A DNA stretch of 64,000 nt from Piscinibacter gummiphilus (GTDB taxonomy: Bacteria > Pseudomonadota > Gammaproteobacteria > Burkholderiales > Burkholderiaceae_C): assembly GCF_032681285.1 (NCBI RefSeq), contig NZ_CP136336.1, positions 3,707,001 to 3,771,000 on the forward strand, given 5' to 3'. Positions 1 to 9,615 of this stretch are shown here, one piece after another. The translations under genes and the position numbers were made by a program. Every line of letters starts with the position of its first letter. Positions within the stretch are counted from its first letter, which is position 1. The notes beneath the pieces were generated by a model. It worked only from the letters and a program-made list of their open reading frames with translations. It was not told the DNA's origin and made no database searches.

Positions 1-1280
1 GCGCGCACGGCCACGCGGCCGGCGAGGCGCAGGTTGGTGGCGGTCACCTCGCTGTCGGTGGCGGCGAGCGCCACGTCGTCGGCTTCGACCACCGTGTCGT
101 CGATCGTCACGGTCGAGCCCCTGAGCACGAGGCGCTTGATGCGCGCCGAGTGCACCCGCACGCCGAGGCAGTTGTCGAGCGTGAGCGTGTCGAAGCGGCC
201 GGTGTAGCTGCGGTTGGCGTCGGCCGAGCAGGTGACGTCGCCTTGCGAGATCTCGGGCACCGTCACCGAATACTTGGGCGCAAGCGGCGCCGTCAGTGCC
301 TCCACCAGCAACGCGCGGAAGGCCTCGGGGCTTTCAAGCATCGGCGTGTGGCCCACGCCGTCGATCACCTTGAGGCGTGCGTCGGGCAGGCGCGCGGCCA
401 GCAGGCGGCCGGTGCGCAGCGGTGCGATGGGGTCGTCGGCACCCCAGATCACGGTGGTGGGCGCGGTGGTCTCGCGGATGGCGCGGGTGAAGTCGTGCTC
501 CACCAGCCCGAGCCCCGCCTCGACCTGCGTGTAGCGGCCGAGCAGGGCGAAGCGGATGCCGGGGTTCTGCGCCAGCCAGCGGCTGAAGTCGAAACGGTCG
601 TCGAGGTTGCCGAACACGCCGCGCTTGATGCCGCGCAGCCGATCGCTCACGCCGCTCAGGATGCGATCGACCGGCGCGATGCCAACCTGCGGCGTGCGCA
701 GGTTGGCCATGTGCTGCACGTACACCGTCTTGAGCAGGATGCCGGCCGCGTCAACCAGCACGAGCCGCTCGACCTGCGCGCCATACGCATGCGCGAAGAA
801 AAGGCTCACCGCACCGCCCAGCGAGTGACCCACCACATGCGCCTTCTGGCCCGGCGCCAGCTGCTCCAGCACCTGCGACAGCACCCGGCCGAGCGCGACG
901 AATGAGTAGCCTTCGCCGTTGCCCGGCGAGGCGCCGAAGCCCGGCAGGTCGACCGTGATCACATGGAACTGCGCCGCCAGCGGCCGGATCACCGGCGCCC
1001 AGTCGCGGTGCGCGTTGTTGCCGAGGCCATGCACCAGCAGCACGGGCGGCGCCTTCGCATCACCCGCTTCGCCGGTCAGCACCCGCTGGCCGCCGTTGAG
1101 CTTGAGGCACTTGTATTGAAGCTGCTGCAGGCGCGGCGGGGGCAGCACGGGCGCGGCGCCCGAGGCTGGTGGCGGCACGGGCTCCACGCAGGGCGCGGTG
1201 CTCGCGGTCTGCGCCGCGGCCAGAACCCCTGTGAAGAAAAGGGCCGCGGCCACGGTCAGGTTCCGCACTCGTCGGATCAT
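1..1280 (-). CDS. Secreted alpha/beta hydrolase with DUF3060-like C-terminal repeats (partial, 3' end beyond window)
   Basis: About 426 residues are visible and the reading frame is open at the left edge, so the C-terminus is missing. The start is the ATG at 1280, which begins a basic, hydrophobic signal peptide (MIRRVRNL, then an Ala-rich stretch ending near AAAQ). A canonical alpha/beta hydrolase core follows: HGLGNN oxyanion loop, GHSLGG nucleophile elbow with Ser153, an Asp in WGADDP and a His in GVGHTP. After the hydrolase fold the protein continues into a region with Cys-containing short beta-like repeats (for example DNCLGVRV, VLRGSTVTIDDT) resembling DUF3060-type repeats. The substrate is not predictable. 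An esterase or lipase-like role in the periplasm or outside the cell is the family-level inference. Confidence 0.85.
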   Translation of the reverse strand, partial: MIRRVRNLTVAAALFFTGVLAAAQTASTAPCVEPVPPPASGAAPVLPPPRLQQLQYKCLKLNGGQRVLTGEAGDAKAPPVLLVHGLGNNAHRDWAPVIRPLAAQFHVITVDLPGFGASPGNGEGYSFVALGRVLSQVLEQLAPGQKAHVVGHSLGGAVSLFFAHAYGAQVERLVLVDAAGILLKTVYVQHMANLRTPQVGIAPVDRILSGVSDRLRGIKRGVFGNLDDRFDFSRWLAQNPGIRFALLGRYTQVEAGLGLVEHDFTRAIRETTAPTTVIWGADDPIAPLRTGRLLAARLPDARLKVIDGVGHTPMLESPEAFRALLVEALTAPLAPKYSVTVPEISQGDVTCSADANRSYTGRFDTLTLDNCLGVRVHSARIKRLVLRGSTVTIDDTVVEADDVALAATDSEVTATNLRLAGRVAVR

Positions 1281-1354
1281 TGGCAGGTGGGTCATCACAG
1301 GCCGGCATTCTGGCCGATGACCCGACCGCAGCATCTCCAGAGGACCCCGCATCG

Positions 1355-1912
1355 ATGATGAAGTCGAAGACACCACTCACCGCCCTGCTCTGCGCCGGCA
1401 CCATGCTCGCCGCGCAGGCGCAGACCACCCCCGGCCCGCGCGTAGAAGCCGGCCTGTGGGAGATCAACATGTCGATCAAGAGCCAGACCGGCAAGGCCGA
1501 GATGGCGATGCGCCAAGCGCAGGCCTACATCGCGAGCCTGCCGCCCGCGCAGCGCAAGCAGGTCGAGGAAGTGATGGCCCAGCAGGGCGTGAAGCTCGGT
1601 GACAAGAGCAGCACCGTCAACGCCTGCATCACCAAGGAAGACGCCGAGCGCGGCACCATCCCCCAGCAGGCTGGCGACTGCACGCAGGACGTGTTGGAAA
1701 AGACCGCCACCTCGATGAAGGTGAAGTTCAGCTGCACCACCAACCCACCGGCCAGCGGCGAAGCGGTGGTCGACTTCCAGAGCCCGACGGCCTACACCAG
1801 CCGCGGCATCGTCGACACGGTGGTGCTCGGCCAGAACGAGCGCGTGTCGGTCGAGCAGACCGGCCGCTGGCTCGGCGCCGAGTGCGGCAGCGTCAGGCCC
1901 CTGGGGAAGTGA
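1355..1912 (+). CDS. DUF3617 family periplasmic protein
   Basis: This is a 185-residue protein of a family with no known function. It starts at ATG 1355 (a second ATG follows at once) with a signal peptide ending near AAQAQ. The mature part has the typical opening of DUF3617 proteins (GLWEINMS), a middle helix-rich section, paired cysteines (NACIT, GDCTQ, FSCTT) and a C-terminal beta portion. It is divergent from the hydrolase at 1280, and its last 20 bases overlap the 3' end of the convergent acetyltransferase gene. Family assignment rests on pattern recognition of the opening motif and the cysteine layout. Confidence 0.75.
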   Translation: MMKSKTPLTALLCAGTMLAAQAQTTPGPRVEAGLWEINMSIKSQTGKAEMAMRQAQAYIASLPPAQRKQVEEVMAQQGVKLGDKSSTVNACITKEDAERGTIPQQAGDCTQDVLEKTATSMKVKFSCTTNPPASGEAVVDFQSPTAYTSRGIVDTVVLGQNERVSVEQTGRWLGAECGSVRPLGK

Positions 1913-2393
1913 TCTCCGCCCGCAGCGGCTTCTGCATCGTGATGTAGGTCGGGCGCGCATAGCCCTCGTGCGCATGCTCGGCCGTGCGCACGAAGCCGAG
2001 GGCGGCGAAGGTCTCGTGGTTCTCCACCAGCTCGATGCGCGTCTCGAGCTCCATCACCGGCCTGCCGGTCTGCCGCGCAAATCGCTCGGCCGCCTGCATG
2101 AGCCGGCGGCCGATGCCCTGCCCCTGGCGGCCTGGCTTGACCGCCACCTTGCCGACATACACGCAATCGACCTTCACCTTCGCGAAGGCGCAGCCGATCA
2201 ACTGCCCCGATTCGACCGCCAGGAAAAGGGTTTCGTCCTGCGCCTTCCGGGCCAGCGACTCCGCATCGAGCCGGTACAGCGAAGAGGGTGGGTCGATGCG
2301 CGCCTTCTGATCGTCGAACGCTGCGAGCAGCAGCTCCCAGAGTTCGGCCCACTGCCTGAAGCCGGACGGCGCTTGAATGATCTCGATGCTCAT
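1893..2393 (-). CDS. GNAT family N-acetyltransferase
   Basis: This 166-residue protein has the GNAT fold. The acetyl-CoA binding motif A is clear (VAVKPGRQGQGIGRRLM, the Q/R-x-x-G-x-G/A loop), preceded by a beta strand and followed by the ELETRIE and AALGFVR segments typical of the family C-terminus. The start at ATG 2393 overlaps the stop codon of the upstream acetyltransferase gene (ATGA), so the two are probably translationally coupled. The acceptor substrate cannot be told from sequence. Confidence 0.85.
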   Translation of the reverse strand: MSIEIIQAPSGFRQWAELWELLLAAFDDQKARIDPPSSLYRLDAESLARKAQDETLFLAVESGQLIGCAFAKVKVDCVYVGKVAVKPGRQGQGIGRRLMQAAERFARQTGRPVMELETRIELVENHETFAALGFVRTAEHAHEGYARPTYITMQKPLRAEITSPGA

Positions 2394-2911
2394 GACAGCC
2401 GTTTGTAGAAGATGGTGGTGGCGCACATCGAGCCGTCGGGCATGAGCGCGTAGTCGGGGATGGTGCCGCACAACGACCAGCCCTCGCGCACGTAGAGCCG
2501 CTCGGCTTCAGGCGTGGCGGTGTCGAGCACCAGCACCGTGCGGCCGATGCGCCGCGCCACGGCCTCGGCTTCTCGCATCAGCTGCGCGCCCACGCCGAGG
2601 CGCCGTGCGCGGCGGTGCACGAGAAGCTTGGACACGTCGGCGCGGTGCAGCTGGTTTTCCTTCGTCGCGAGCATGAGCTGTACGGTGCCGGCGATGCGGC
2701 CATCGCCATCGCGCGCCACCAGCAGCACGGTCTCGTCGCGTTCGACCGCGTCCGCCGCGCCTTCCCAGAAGCGCTGGGCCTTGGCGACCGACATCGGCTG
2801 CACGAAGCCAACCGAGGCGCCACCGGCCACGCAGTCCATCAACAGGTCACACAGCGCGGGCACATGCGCCCGCGTGGCGTCGGCGTCGAGCTGCTGCAAG
2901 ACGACACTCAT
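2390..2911 (-). CDS. GNAT family N-acetyltransferase
   Basis: This is a 173-residue GNAT acetyltransferase. The CoA-binding loop is visible as VHRRARRLGVGAQLM, followed by LVLDTATPEAERLYVREGW, the usual C-terminal half. The ATG at 2911 is preceded by AGGAG at seven bases; an in-frame GTG lies one codon upstream. It is the first gene of a two-gene unit with the acetyltransferase at 1893-2393. Tandem GNAT genes often arise by duplication, but these two are quite diverged. The substrate is unknown. Confidence 0.85.
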   Translation of the reverse strand: MSVVLQQLDADATRAHVPALCDLLMDCVAGGASVGFVQPMSVAKAQRFWEGAADAVERDETVLLVARDGDGRIAGTVQLMLATKENQLHRADVSKLLVHRRARRLGVGAQLMREAEAVARRIGRTVLVLDTATPEAERLYVREGWSLCGTIPDYALMPDGSMCATTIFYKRLS

Positions 2912-3062
2912 CACGAAACTCCTGGAAGAGGGGCGCTCACTTTAATCGTCAGCACCCGCCGCGTGTCGCAAACAGATACCGCGTCTTTGCACGCCGGAAA
3001 CACAAGCCCGCGAAGCCGCTTGCCAGAATTCAGCCCACAACAGCAACACCCGAGGGATCACC

Positions 3063-4076
3063 ATGCTCGACCGCCGGCCCGCCATCCTTGCCGTGCTCTT
3101 CGCCACCGTGGCACTCAGTGCCTGCGGCGGCAGCTCCGATTCGCCTGCCCCGCCGCCGAGCGGCCCCGATCTCGCACAGCGCACGGCCGCGGCCACGGCC
3201 ACCGCACAGAGCACGAGCAACCTGTGCAACCCGATCCGCCCCTTCTATTGGGAGATCGGCGACGGCACCCAGCGCCAGGCGAGCGGCTCGGTCAACGCGG
3301 CCGGCAATGCCACCACCTACAGCGCAAGCACCGTGATGTCGATCGCCTCGGCCTCGAAATGGCTCTATGGCGCGTATGTGGCCGAGCGCAGAGGTGGCGT
3401 GCTCACCACCGAAGACATCCAGTACCTCACCTTCCGCAGCGGCTACACCGGCCTCGTGCCCATCGGCGACTGCCAGCAGACCGACACCGTAGCCAGCTGC
3501 GTGGCCCGCAACGACAACGACGTGCAGACCCCCGCGCACGTGGGCAAGTTCTATTACAACGGCGGCCACATGCAGAAGCATGCGAGCCTCGCAGCGCCCG
3601 GCGTCGACCTCGGCGCGATGGACAACGCGGCACTCGCCGCCGAGATGCGCCGCCTGCTCGGCAACGACATCGCGATGACCTACACCCAGCCGCAACCGGC
3701 CGGCGGGGTGCGCACCAGCGCCAACGACTACGCCGTCTTCCTGCGCAAGCTCATCAACAACCAGCTGCGCCTGGGCGCACTCCTCGGCGCGAACAAGGTC
3801 TGCACCAACCCTGCGACCTGCAGCGATGCGCTCTCCACTCCGATCACCAATGGCCTCGACTGGCATTACTCCCTCGGCCACTGGGTGGAAGACGACCCCA
3901 CGCGCAGCGACGGCGCCTTCAGCAGCGCCGGCGCCTTCGGCTTCTACCCGTGGGTCGATGCGACCAAGACCTGGTACGGCATCGTCGCGCGCTCCGATGC
4001 GCTGGGTGGTGGCAACGAGTCGGCCGACTGCGGCGCGCTGATCCGCCGCGCATGGGTCACCGGCGTGGCGCAGTAA
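3063..4076 (+). CDS. Beta-lactamase-like serine hydrolase lipoprotein
   Basis: This 337-residue protein begins with a lipoprotein signal peptide (lipobox LSAC, Cys21) followed by a Ser/Pro/Gly-rich linker. In the mature part an S-x-x-K motif (Ser96-Ala-Ser-Lys99, in the context MSIASASKW) sits where class C beta-lactamases and penicillin-binding serine hydrolases carry their nucleophile. A possible Y-x-N-like element (FYYNGG) and a late GAFGFYPW segment resembling the beta-3 strand triad also fit. Several cysteines suggest disulfides. I infer a periplasmic, lipid-anchored hydrolase of the serine beta-lactamase fold; resistance activity is not implied. It overlaps the convergent mvaB end by 20 bases. 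Confidence 0.6.
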   Translation: MLDRRPAILAVLFATVALSACGGSSDSPAPPPSGPDLAQRTAAATATAQSTSNLCNPIRPFYWEIGDGTQRQASGSVNAAGNATTYSASTVMSIASASKWLYGAYVAERRGGVLTTEDIQYLTFRSGYTGLVPIGDCQQTDTVASCVARNDNDVQTPAHVGKFYYNGGHMQKHASLAAPGVDLGAMDNAALAAEMRRLLGNDIAMTYTQPQPAGGVRTSANDYAVFLRKLINNQLRLGALLGANKVCTNPATCSDALSTPITNGLDWHYSLGHWVEDDPTRSDGAFSSAGAFGFYPWVDATKTWYGIVARSDALGGGNESADCGALIRRAWVTGVAQ

Positions 4077-4919
4077 GCAGTGCGTGGCGGATGAACGCAC
4101 CGGCCTCGCGCAGGCGTGTGAGATCGATGCCGGTGTCGTGGCCGAGCTCCTGCAGGCGGGCGACCACGGCTTCGCTCGCGACATTGCCCGTCGCGCCTTC
4201 GGCATACGGGCAACCCCCCAGGCCCGCGACCGAGCTGTCGAAGGTGCCCAGGCCCATCCCGATCGAGGCTTCGATGTTGGCGAGCGCGCTGCCGAAGGTG
4301 TCGTGATAGTGGCCGGCCAGATGTGCTGCGGGCAGATGCTTCAGGCATGCGGCCAGCATCGCGCACACGGTGCCCGGCGTGCCGCGGCCGATGGTGTCTG
4401 ACATCGCGATCTCGTGGCAGCCCATCTGGTGCAGGCGCAGCGCCACTTCGGCGGCAGCCTCCGGTGCGATCGCGCCTTCGTAGGGGCACGCCACGGCGCA
4501 CGACACGTAGCCGCGCACCTTCAGGCCCTCGTCGCGCGCCCGCGCGAGCACCGGGCGAAATCTCTCCAGGCTCTCGGCGATCGAACAGTTGATGTTGCGG
4601 CGTGAGAACGCCTCCGAAGCCGAGCCGAACACCGCCACTTCGTGCACCCCGGCCGCCAGCGCCGCATCGAGCCCCTGAAGGTTGGGCGTGAGGGCGAGGT
4701 AGCGCACACCGGCCGGGCGTGGCACGCGCCGCATCACCTCGGCGCTGTCGGCCATCTGTGGCACCCACCTGGGCGACACGAACGAGGCCGCTTCGATGTG
4801 CGTGACGCCCGCCGCGATGAGCCGCTCCACCAGTTCGACCTTGGTGTCGGTGGAGATGAGCACCTTCTCGTTCTGCAGCCCGTCGCGCGGGCCGACCTCG
4901 ACGATCTTGATGCGCGCCA

Positions 4920-4920
<1 letters not shown>
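4057..4920 (-). CDS. mvaB: Hydroxymethylglutaryl-CoA lyase
   Basis: This 287-residue enzyme cleaves HMG-CoA to acetoacetate and acetyl-CoA. The N-terminal VGPRDGLQNE motif contains the conserved Arg12. GHYHDT gives the metal-binding His204 and His206, and the family signature VAGLGGCPYAEGA places the catalytic Cys at 237, the position known for the Pseudomonas mevalonii enzyme. The start at 4920 overlaps the stop of livF (ATGA). It is the last gene of the operon that begins with HMG-CoA reductase, which supports a role in mevalonate catabolism rather than only leucine breakdown. No leucine-pathway gene (isovaleryl-CoA dehydrogenase, methylcrotonyl-CoA carboxylase, methylglutaconyl-CoA hydratase) is adjacent. 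Confidence 0.95.
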
Positions 4921-5632
<712 letters not shown>

Positions 5633-5636
<4 letters not shown>

Positions 5637-7426
5637 GCGGCGCAGGCCTGAGGTTGGTCGATGGGTGCTGTCTCGTCGTCGTCCACGCCCAGGTAGGCCG
5701 CGATGACGCGCGGGTCGGCCTGCACGGCGGCGGGGGTGCCTTCGGCGATTTTCTGGCCATGGTCAAGCACCACGACATGGTCGGAGACGGCCATCACCAG
5801 GTCCATGTGGTGCTCGATCAGCAACACCGTGATGCCCTTGGCGGCGATGCGCCGGATCAGCTCGGTCAGCGCCCCCGTCTCCTGTGGGTTGAGACCGGCA
5901 GCGGGCTCGTCGAGCAACAACAGGCGTGGATGTGTGGCCAGCGCACGCGCCAGCTCCAGGCGGCGCTGCAGGCCATATGGCAAGCTGCCCGCGGCCTCGA
6001 GCGCACGCTCTTCCAGGCCGGCGAAGCGCAGCAGGGACATCGCTTCGGCTCTGGCCGCATCCTCCTCCCGCCGCGCCGAAGGCAGCGACAGCAGGCACTC
6101 GAAGAAGCCTGCCTGCAGGTGCGGGTGCAGGCCGACGAGCACGTTGTCGAGCACGCTCATCGCCGGGAAGAGCTTGAGGTTCTGGAAGGTGCGCGCGATG
6201 CCCAGCACGCACACCTGGCTGGCACGGCGCTGCGTGATGTCGTGTCCGGTGAAGACGATGCGCCCGCCGTCGGGCCGAACGATGCCCGAGAGGATGTTGA
6301 GCAAGGTGGTCTTGCCGGCCCCGTTCGGGCCGATGAGCGCGTGCACATGGCCGGGCTTGAGCGTGAGGCTCACGTCGTGGGTCGGCACCACGCCGCCGTA
6401 GGCCTTGCGAAGGTGCTCGGCCTGCAGCATCACGCTGCTGGCGTCTCGCCCGCTGGGAAAGCGCGGCGACCAGTCGCCTGCGCCCTCTGGCAAGGCTTGT
6501 TTCGCCGGTTTGCGCAGGCGCGCGAGCGTACCCGAGAGGCCCTGGGGCATCGCATACAGCGCAAACAGCAGCAGCGCCCCGTAGGTGAAGTGCTGCAAGC
6601 CGGGCCAGCGCGCGAGAAACGCATCGAGCAGCGTCAGCACCACCGCACCGAGCGCCGGCCCCACCACCGACGGGCCACCGAAGAGCACCACCAGCAGCAG
6701 AAAGATCGACAGGTTGAAGCTGATGAAGTCGGAGTTGATGTACTGGTTCTGCTGCGCGATGAGCGCGCCCGCCACGCCGCAGGTGACAGCGCTCACGACG
6801 AAGGCCAGCACCTTCATGCGGTACACGTTGACACCCACGCTCTCGGCCGCCACTTCCGCCGCCTGCACCGCCTGCCAGGCACGGCCGAACTTGCCGGCCA
6901 GCAGTGCGCGCAACATCAGGTGCGTGGCCAGGGCGAAACCGAGCACAAGCCAGACCCAGCCGCGCATGCTCAGGGGTTGCCCGCCCCACGACAGCGACGC
7001 CACGCCATAGATGCCCTGCTGCCCGCCGAAAGGCACCTGCCACTCGGTGACGACCTTCTCCACCACGACGCCGAAGCCGATGGTCACCATCGAGAGCGAG
7101 GGGCCCTTGACCCGAAGCGACGGCAGCGCGATCAGCACACCGAAGAGGCCCGCCACCACGGCCGCCGCCGCCAGCGCCAGCCAGGCATTCCAGCCCGCCT
7201 GGGCGGTGAGCAAGGCGGAGGTGTAGGCGCCCGCCGCAAAGAGCCCCGCATGGCCCAGCGACTTCTGCCCGCTCCAGCCGACCAGCACATTGAGCCCCGC
7301 CGCGGCGAGGTAGTAGACACCGGCAGTGAAGATGATCTTGAGATGGAAGTCGTTGCTCGTGGCGAGCGGCAGCAGCACCGCGGCGACCACGGCTGCGGCG
7401 AATGCGAGGGTGTGGTTCTTCGTCAT
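5633..7426 (-). CDS. livM-livG: Fused LivM permease - LivG ATPase of a Liv-type ABC importer
   Basis: This single 597-residue frame carries two parts usually encoded separately. Residues about 1-345 are a LivM-type permease with eight or more hydrophobic segments and the family motif GWSGQKSLGHAGLFA. Residues about 360-597 are a LivG-type ATPase (Walker A GPNGAGKTT, the LivG hallmark GIARTFQNLKLF, Walker B LLLLDEPAAGLNP, and IEHHMDLVM). The linker (about 345-360) is charged and short. The start at ATG 7426 gives the usual LivM beginning and lies 5 bases after the livH stop. Fused LivMG proteins are known elsewhere in Burkholderiales, so this is not a sequencing artefact. Confidence 0.93.
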
Positions 7427-7431
7427 CGCAC

Positions 7432-8349
7432 TCACACTTTCTCGAAGGGCTTCTGCCCGAACAGCCCCTCGGGCTTGACCACCAGCACCAGGATGATCAG
7501 CACGAAGATGGTGATCTCGCGCATCTCTGCACGCCATAGACCGATGAAGGCCTCGATGCCGCCCAGCAGGAAGCCGCCCGCGATGCAGCCGCGCGGGTTC
7601 GTGAGCCCGCCCACGATGGCGGCCGAGAACGCCTTCAACGCGATCGCCAGCCCCATGAACACCGACGCGGTCGTGATCGGCGCGATCAGCAGGCCGCCCA
7701 AGCCGGCGAGGGCCGACGAGACCACGAAAGCGAGCACCACGATCGCCGACACGTTGATGCCCATCAGCGCTGCAGCCTCCTTGTTGGCGGCCACCGCGCG
7801 AACGGCTTTGCCGATCTTCGTCTTGCGCAGCACATGGTCGAGCGCGAGCATCACGACGGCGGTCACTGCAATGACGAGGATCTCCTGCGGCCGGATGCCA
7901 GCGCCGGCGATGCGGATCACCTCATCGCCAAGCGGCGACGGCATGGCCATCGAGCCAGGGCCCCAGATCGCGAGGGCCGTGTTCTGCACGATGATCCCGA
8001 AGCCGATCGTGCTCATCACCCACGCCGTGCTGCTGGCACCGAAGAATGGCCGGACCGCGGTGTAGTACAGCAGCACGCCCATCGCCCCCAGCACCGCCAG
8101 CGACACCAGCAGTGCAAGGCCGTAACGGCCGGGCGTGACGTCGGCCGCTGCCAGCACGCCGGTGTGCGCCTTGCCCGACAGCAACAGCAGGCTGGCCACC
8201 GCGATGAAGGAGCCGGCGACGAGGAACTCGCCCTGGCCGAAGTTCAGCGTCTTGGTGGTCGTGTGCGTGATGCTGAAGCCCAGCGCCACGAGGGCATACA
8301 CGCCCCCGAGCGCCAGGCCGCTCAGCAGCGCCTGGAACAAGTCGCCCAT
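7432..8349 (-). CDS. livH: Liv-type ABC transporter permease LivH
   Basis: This 305-residue inner-membrane permease has about eight predicted membrane segments. The LivH features are present: LSGLALGGVYALVALGFS at the N-terminus, the segment TLNFGQGEFL, and the cytoplasmic coupling region RAVAANKEAAALMGIN followed by GGLTNPRGCIAGG. It pairs with the LivM part of the next gene to form the heterodimeric channel. It lies between the binding-protein gene (22-base gap) and the LivM-LivG fusion (5-base gap) in the mva operon. Confidence 0.93.
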   Translation of the reverse strand: MGDLFQALLSGLALGGVYALVALGFSITHTTTKTLNFGQGEFLVAGSFIAVASLLLLSGKAHTGVLAAADVTPGRYGLALLVSLAVLGAMGVLLYYTAVRPFFGASSTAWVMSTIGFGIIVQNTALAIWGPGSMAMPSPLGDEVIRIAGAGIRPQEILVIAVTAVVMLALDHVLRKTKIGKAVRAVAANKEAAALMGINVSAIVVLAFVVSSALAGLGGLLIAPITTASVFMGLAIALKAFSAAIVGGLTNPRGCIAGGFLLGGIEAFIGLWRAEMREITIFVLIILVLVVKPEGLFGQKPFEKV

Positions 8350-8371
8350 TGCGGATCTCCTGGCGTGCGTC

Positions 8372-9565
8372 TTATTTCTTGAAGTCGGCGGGCGTCAGGC
8401 TCTTGGACACGGCATCGACGTAGGTCGTGACCTTGCCATCCTTCCACCGGGCAAGATGGAAGTCGTTCACCGACAGCGCATCGTGGTTGGCCTTGGAGAA
8501 CGGTGCCTTGTAGAGCTTCACCACACCCTGTGTGTCGGGCACGCCGCTGTCGAGGACGGCCGCCACCTTCTCGCCGTCGGTGCTGCCAGCCTTGCGGATG
8601 GCGGAGGCGAGCAGCATCACCGAGTCATACGACTGGGCCGCTGCCACGAAGGTGGGCATCTGCGGGTAGCGCTCCCGCACGCGTGCCGCCAAGGCAATGG
8701 CGCGCGGGTTGCTGTCTTCGGCGGTCGAGGTGGCGAAGATGATGTGCTCGGCGAGCTTCTTGCCGGCGATGTTGAGCAGCGGCGTGCTCATGTTGCCCCA
8801 GGTGCCGAGGGTCGTCGGCAGGTAGTTGATCTTCTCCATGCTGCGCAGCAGCTGCGCATTGGCATCGGCAAGCCCGTAGACGATCACTGTGTCGGCGCCG
8901 CTGTCGCGGATCTTCGCGAGCTGCGAGGTCATGTCGGTGTCCTTCGGGCCGAACTTCTCCACCGCCACGGGTTTCTGGCCGTGCAGCGCGAGCACCTCGG
9001 TCAGGTCCTTCGTGCCTTGCTGTCCGAAGCCCGTGGTGTCGGCGATGAAGGCGATCTTCTGATTCTTCGTGGCCTTCACCGCGTAGGCCACGAGCAGCGA
9101 GACCTGCTCGCGATCGACCATCGAGACGCGGAAGATGTAGTTCTGCGGCTCGCTGGCGTAGCGGCGGGTGATGTCGGTGGCGGTGGCCACGGGCCCGATG
9201 ACGGGAATCTTCTTCTGCTGAGGGATGTGCAGCCAGGCAAGTGCGTTGCCCGAGTTGGTGGGCCCGATCACCGCCACGACCTTCTCGCTGTCGATCAGCT
9301 CGGTCATGTTCTGGATGGACTTGGGCGGCTGGCCGGTGTCGTCGCGGATCAGGCCGACGAGTTTTCTGCCACCGATGCCGCCGGCCTTGTTGATGTCTTC
9401 GATGGCGAGGTCAAAGCCGTGGCGGGCGGCCACGCCCAGCTCGGCCGCGCCGGTGCCCGACTGATCGGCGTTGAAGCCGATGCGGATGTCTTGCGCAAAC
9501 GCCGTGAACGACAGCGCGCCGAGCGCCGCCGCGAGCAGCTTTCGGGTTCCCTGGGTGAACAGCAT
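8372..9565 (-). CDS. Periplasmic substrate-binding protein of the Liv-type importer (predicted mevalonate-binding)
   Basis: This 397-residue solute-binding protein has a signal peptide (MLFTQGTRKLLAAALGAL, cleavage near AFAQ) and the type I periplasmic-binding fold of the LivK family (IRIGFNADQSGTGA, DINKAGGIGGRKL, VAVIGPTNSGNALA, IFRVSMVDREQ). ATG 9565 is chosen because AAGGAG lies just upstream and a signal peptide follows. It sits directly after mvaA and before the permease genes. Its ligand is therefore likely mevalonate or a related hydroxy acid; this is inferred only from the operon. Confidence 0.9.
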   Translation of the reverse strand: MLFTQGTRKLLAAALGALSFTAFAQDIRIGFNADQSGTGAAELGVAARHGFDLAIEDINKAGGIGGRKLVGLIRDDTGQPPKSIQNMTELIDSEKVVAVIGPTNSGNALAWLHIPQQKKIPVIGPVATATDITRRYASEPQNYIFRVSMVDREQVSLLVAYAVKATKNQKIAFIADTTGFGQQGTKDLTEVLALHGQKPVAVEKFGPKDTDMTSQLAKIRDSGADTVIVYGLADANAQLLRSMEKINYLPTTLGTWGNMSTPLLNIAGKKLAEHIIFATSTAEDSNPRAIALAARVRERYPQMPTFVAAAQSYDSVMLLASAIRKAGSTDGEKVAAVLDSGVPDTQGVVKLYKAPFSKANHDALSVNDFHLARWKDGKVTTYVDAVSKSLTPADFKK

Positions 9566-9615
9566 GGGTGTCTCCTTGATAGGTCTTGTGAACGGGGAAT
9601 CCTGCGAACAGGAAG

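Noticed and set aside
2615..4306. 563-codon plus-strand open frame
   Set aside because: It overlaps the acetyltransferase gene, the lipoprotein gene and mvaB in other frames and its product is Arg-rich without motifs.
5654..8065. 803-codon plus-strand open frame
   Set aside because: It lies antisense to the LivF, LivM-LivG and LivH genes, which have clear family motifs; the product is His/Arg-rich and matches nothing.
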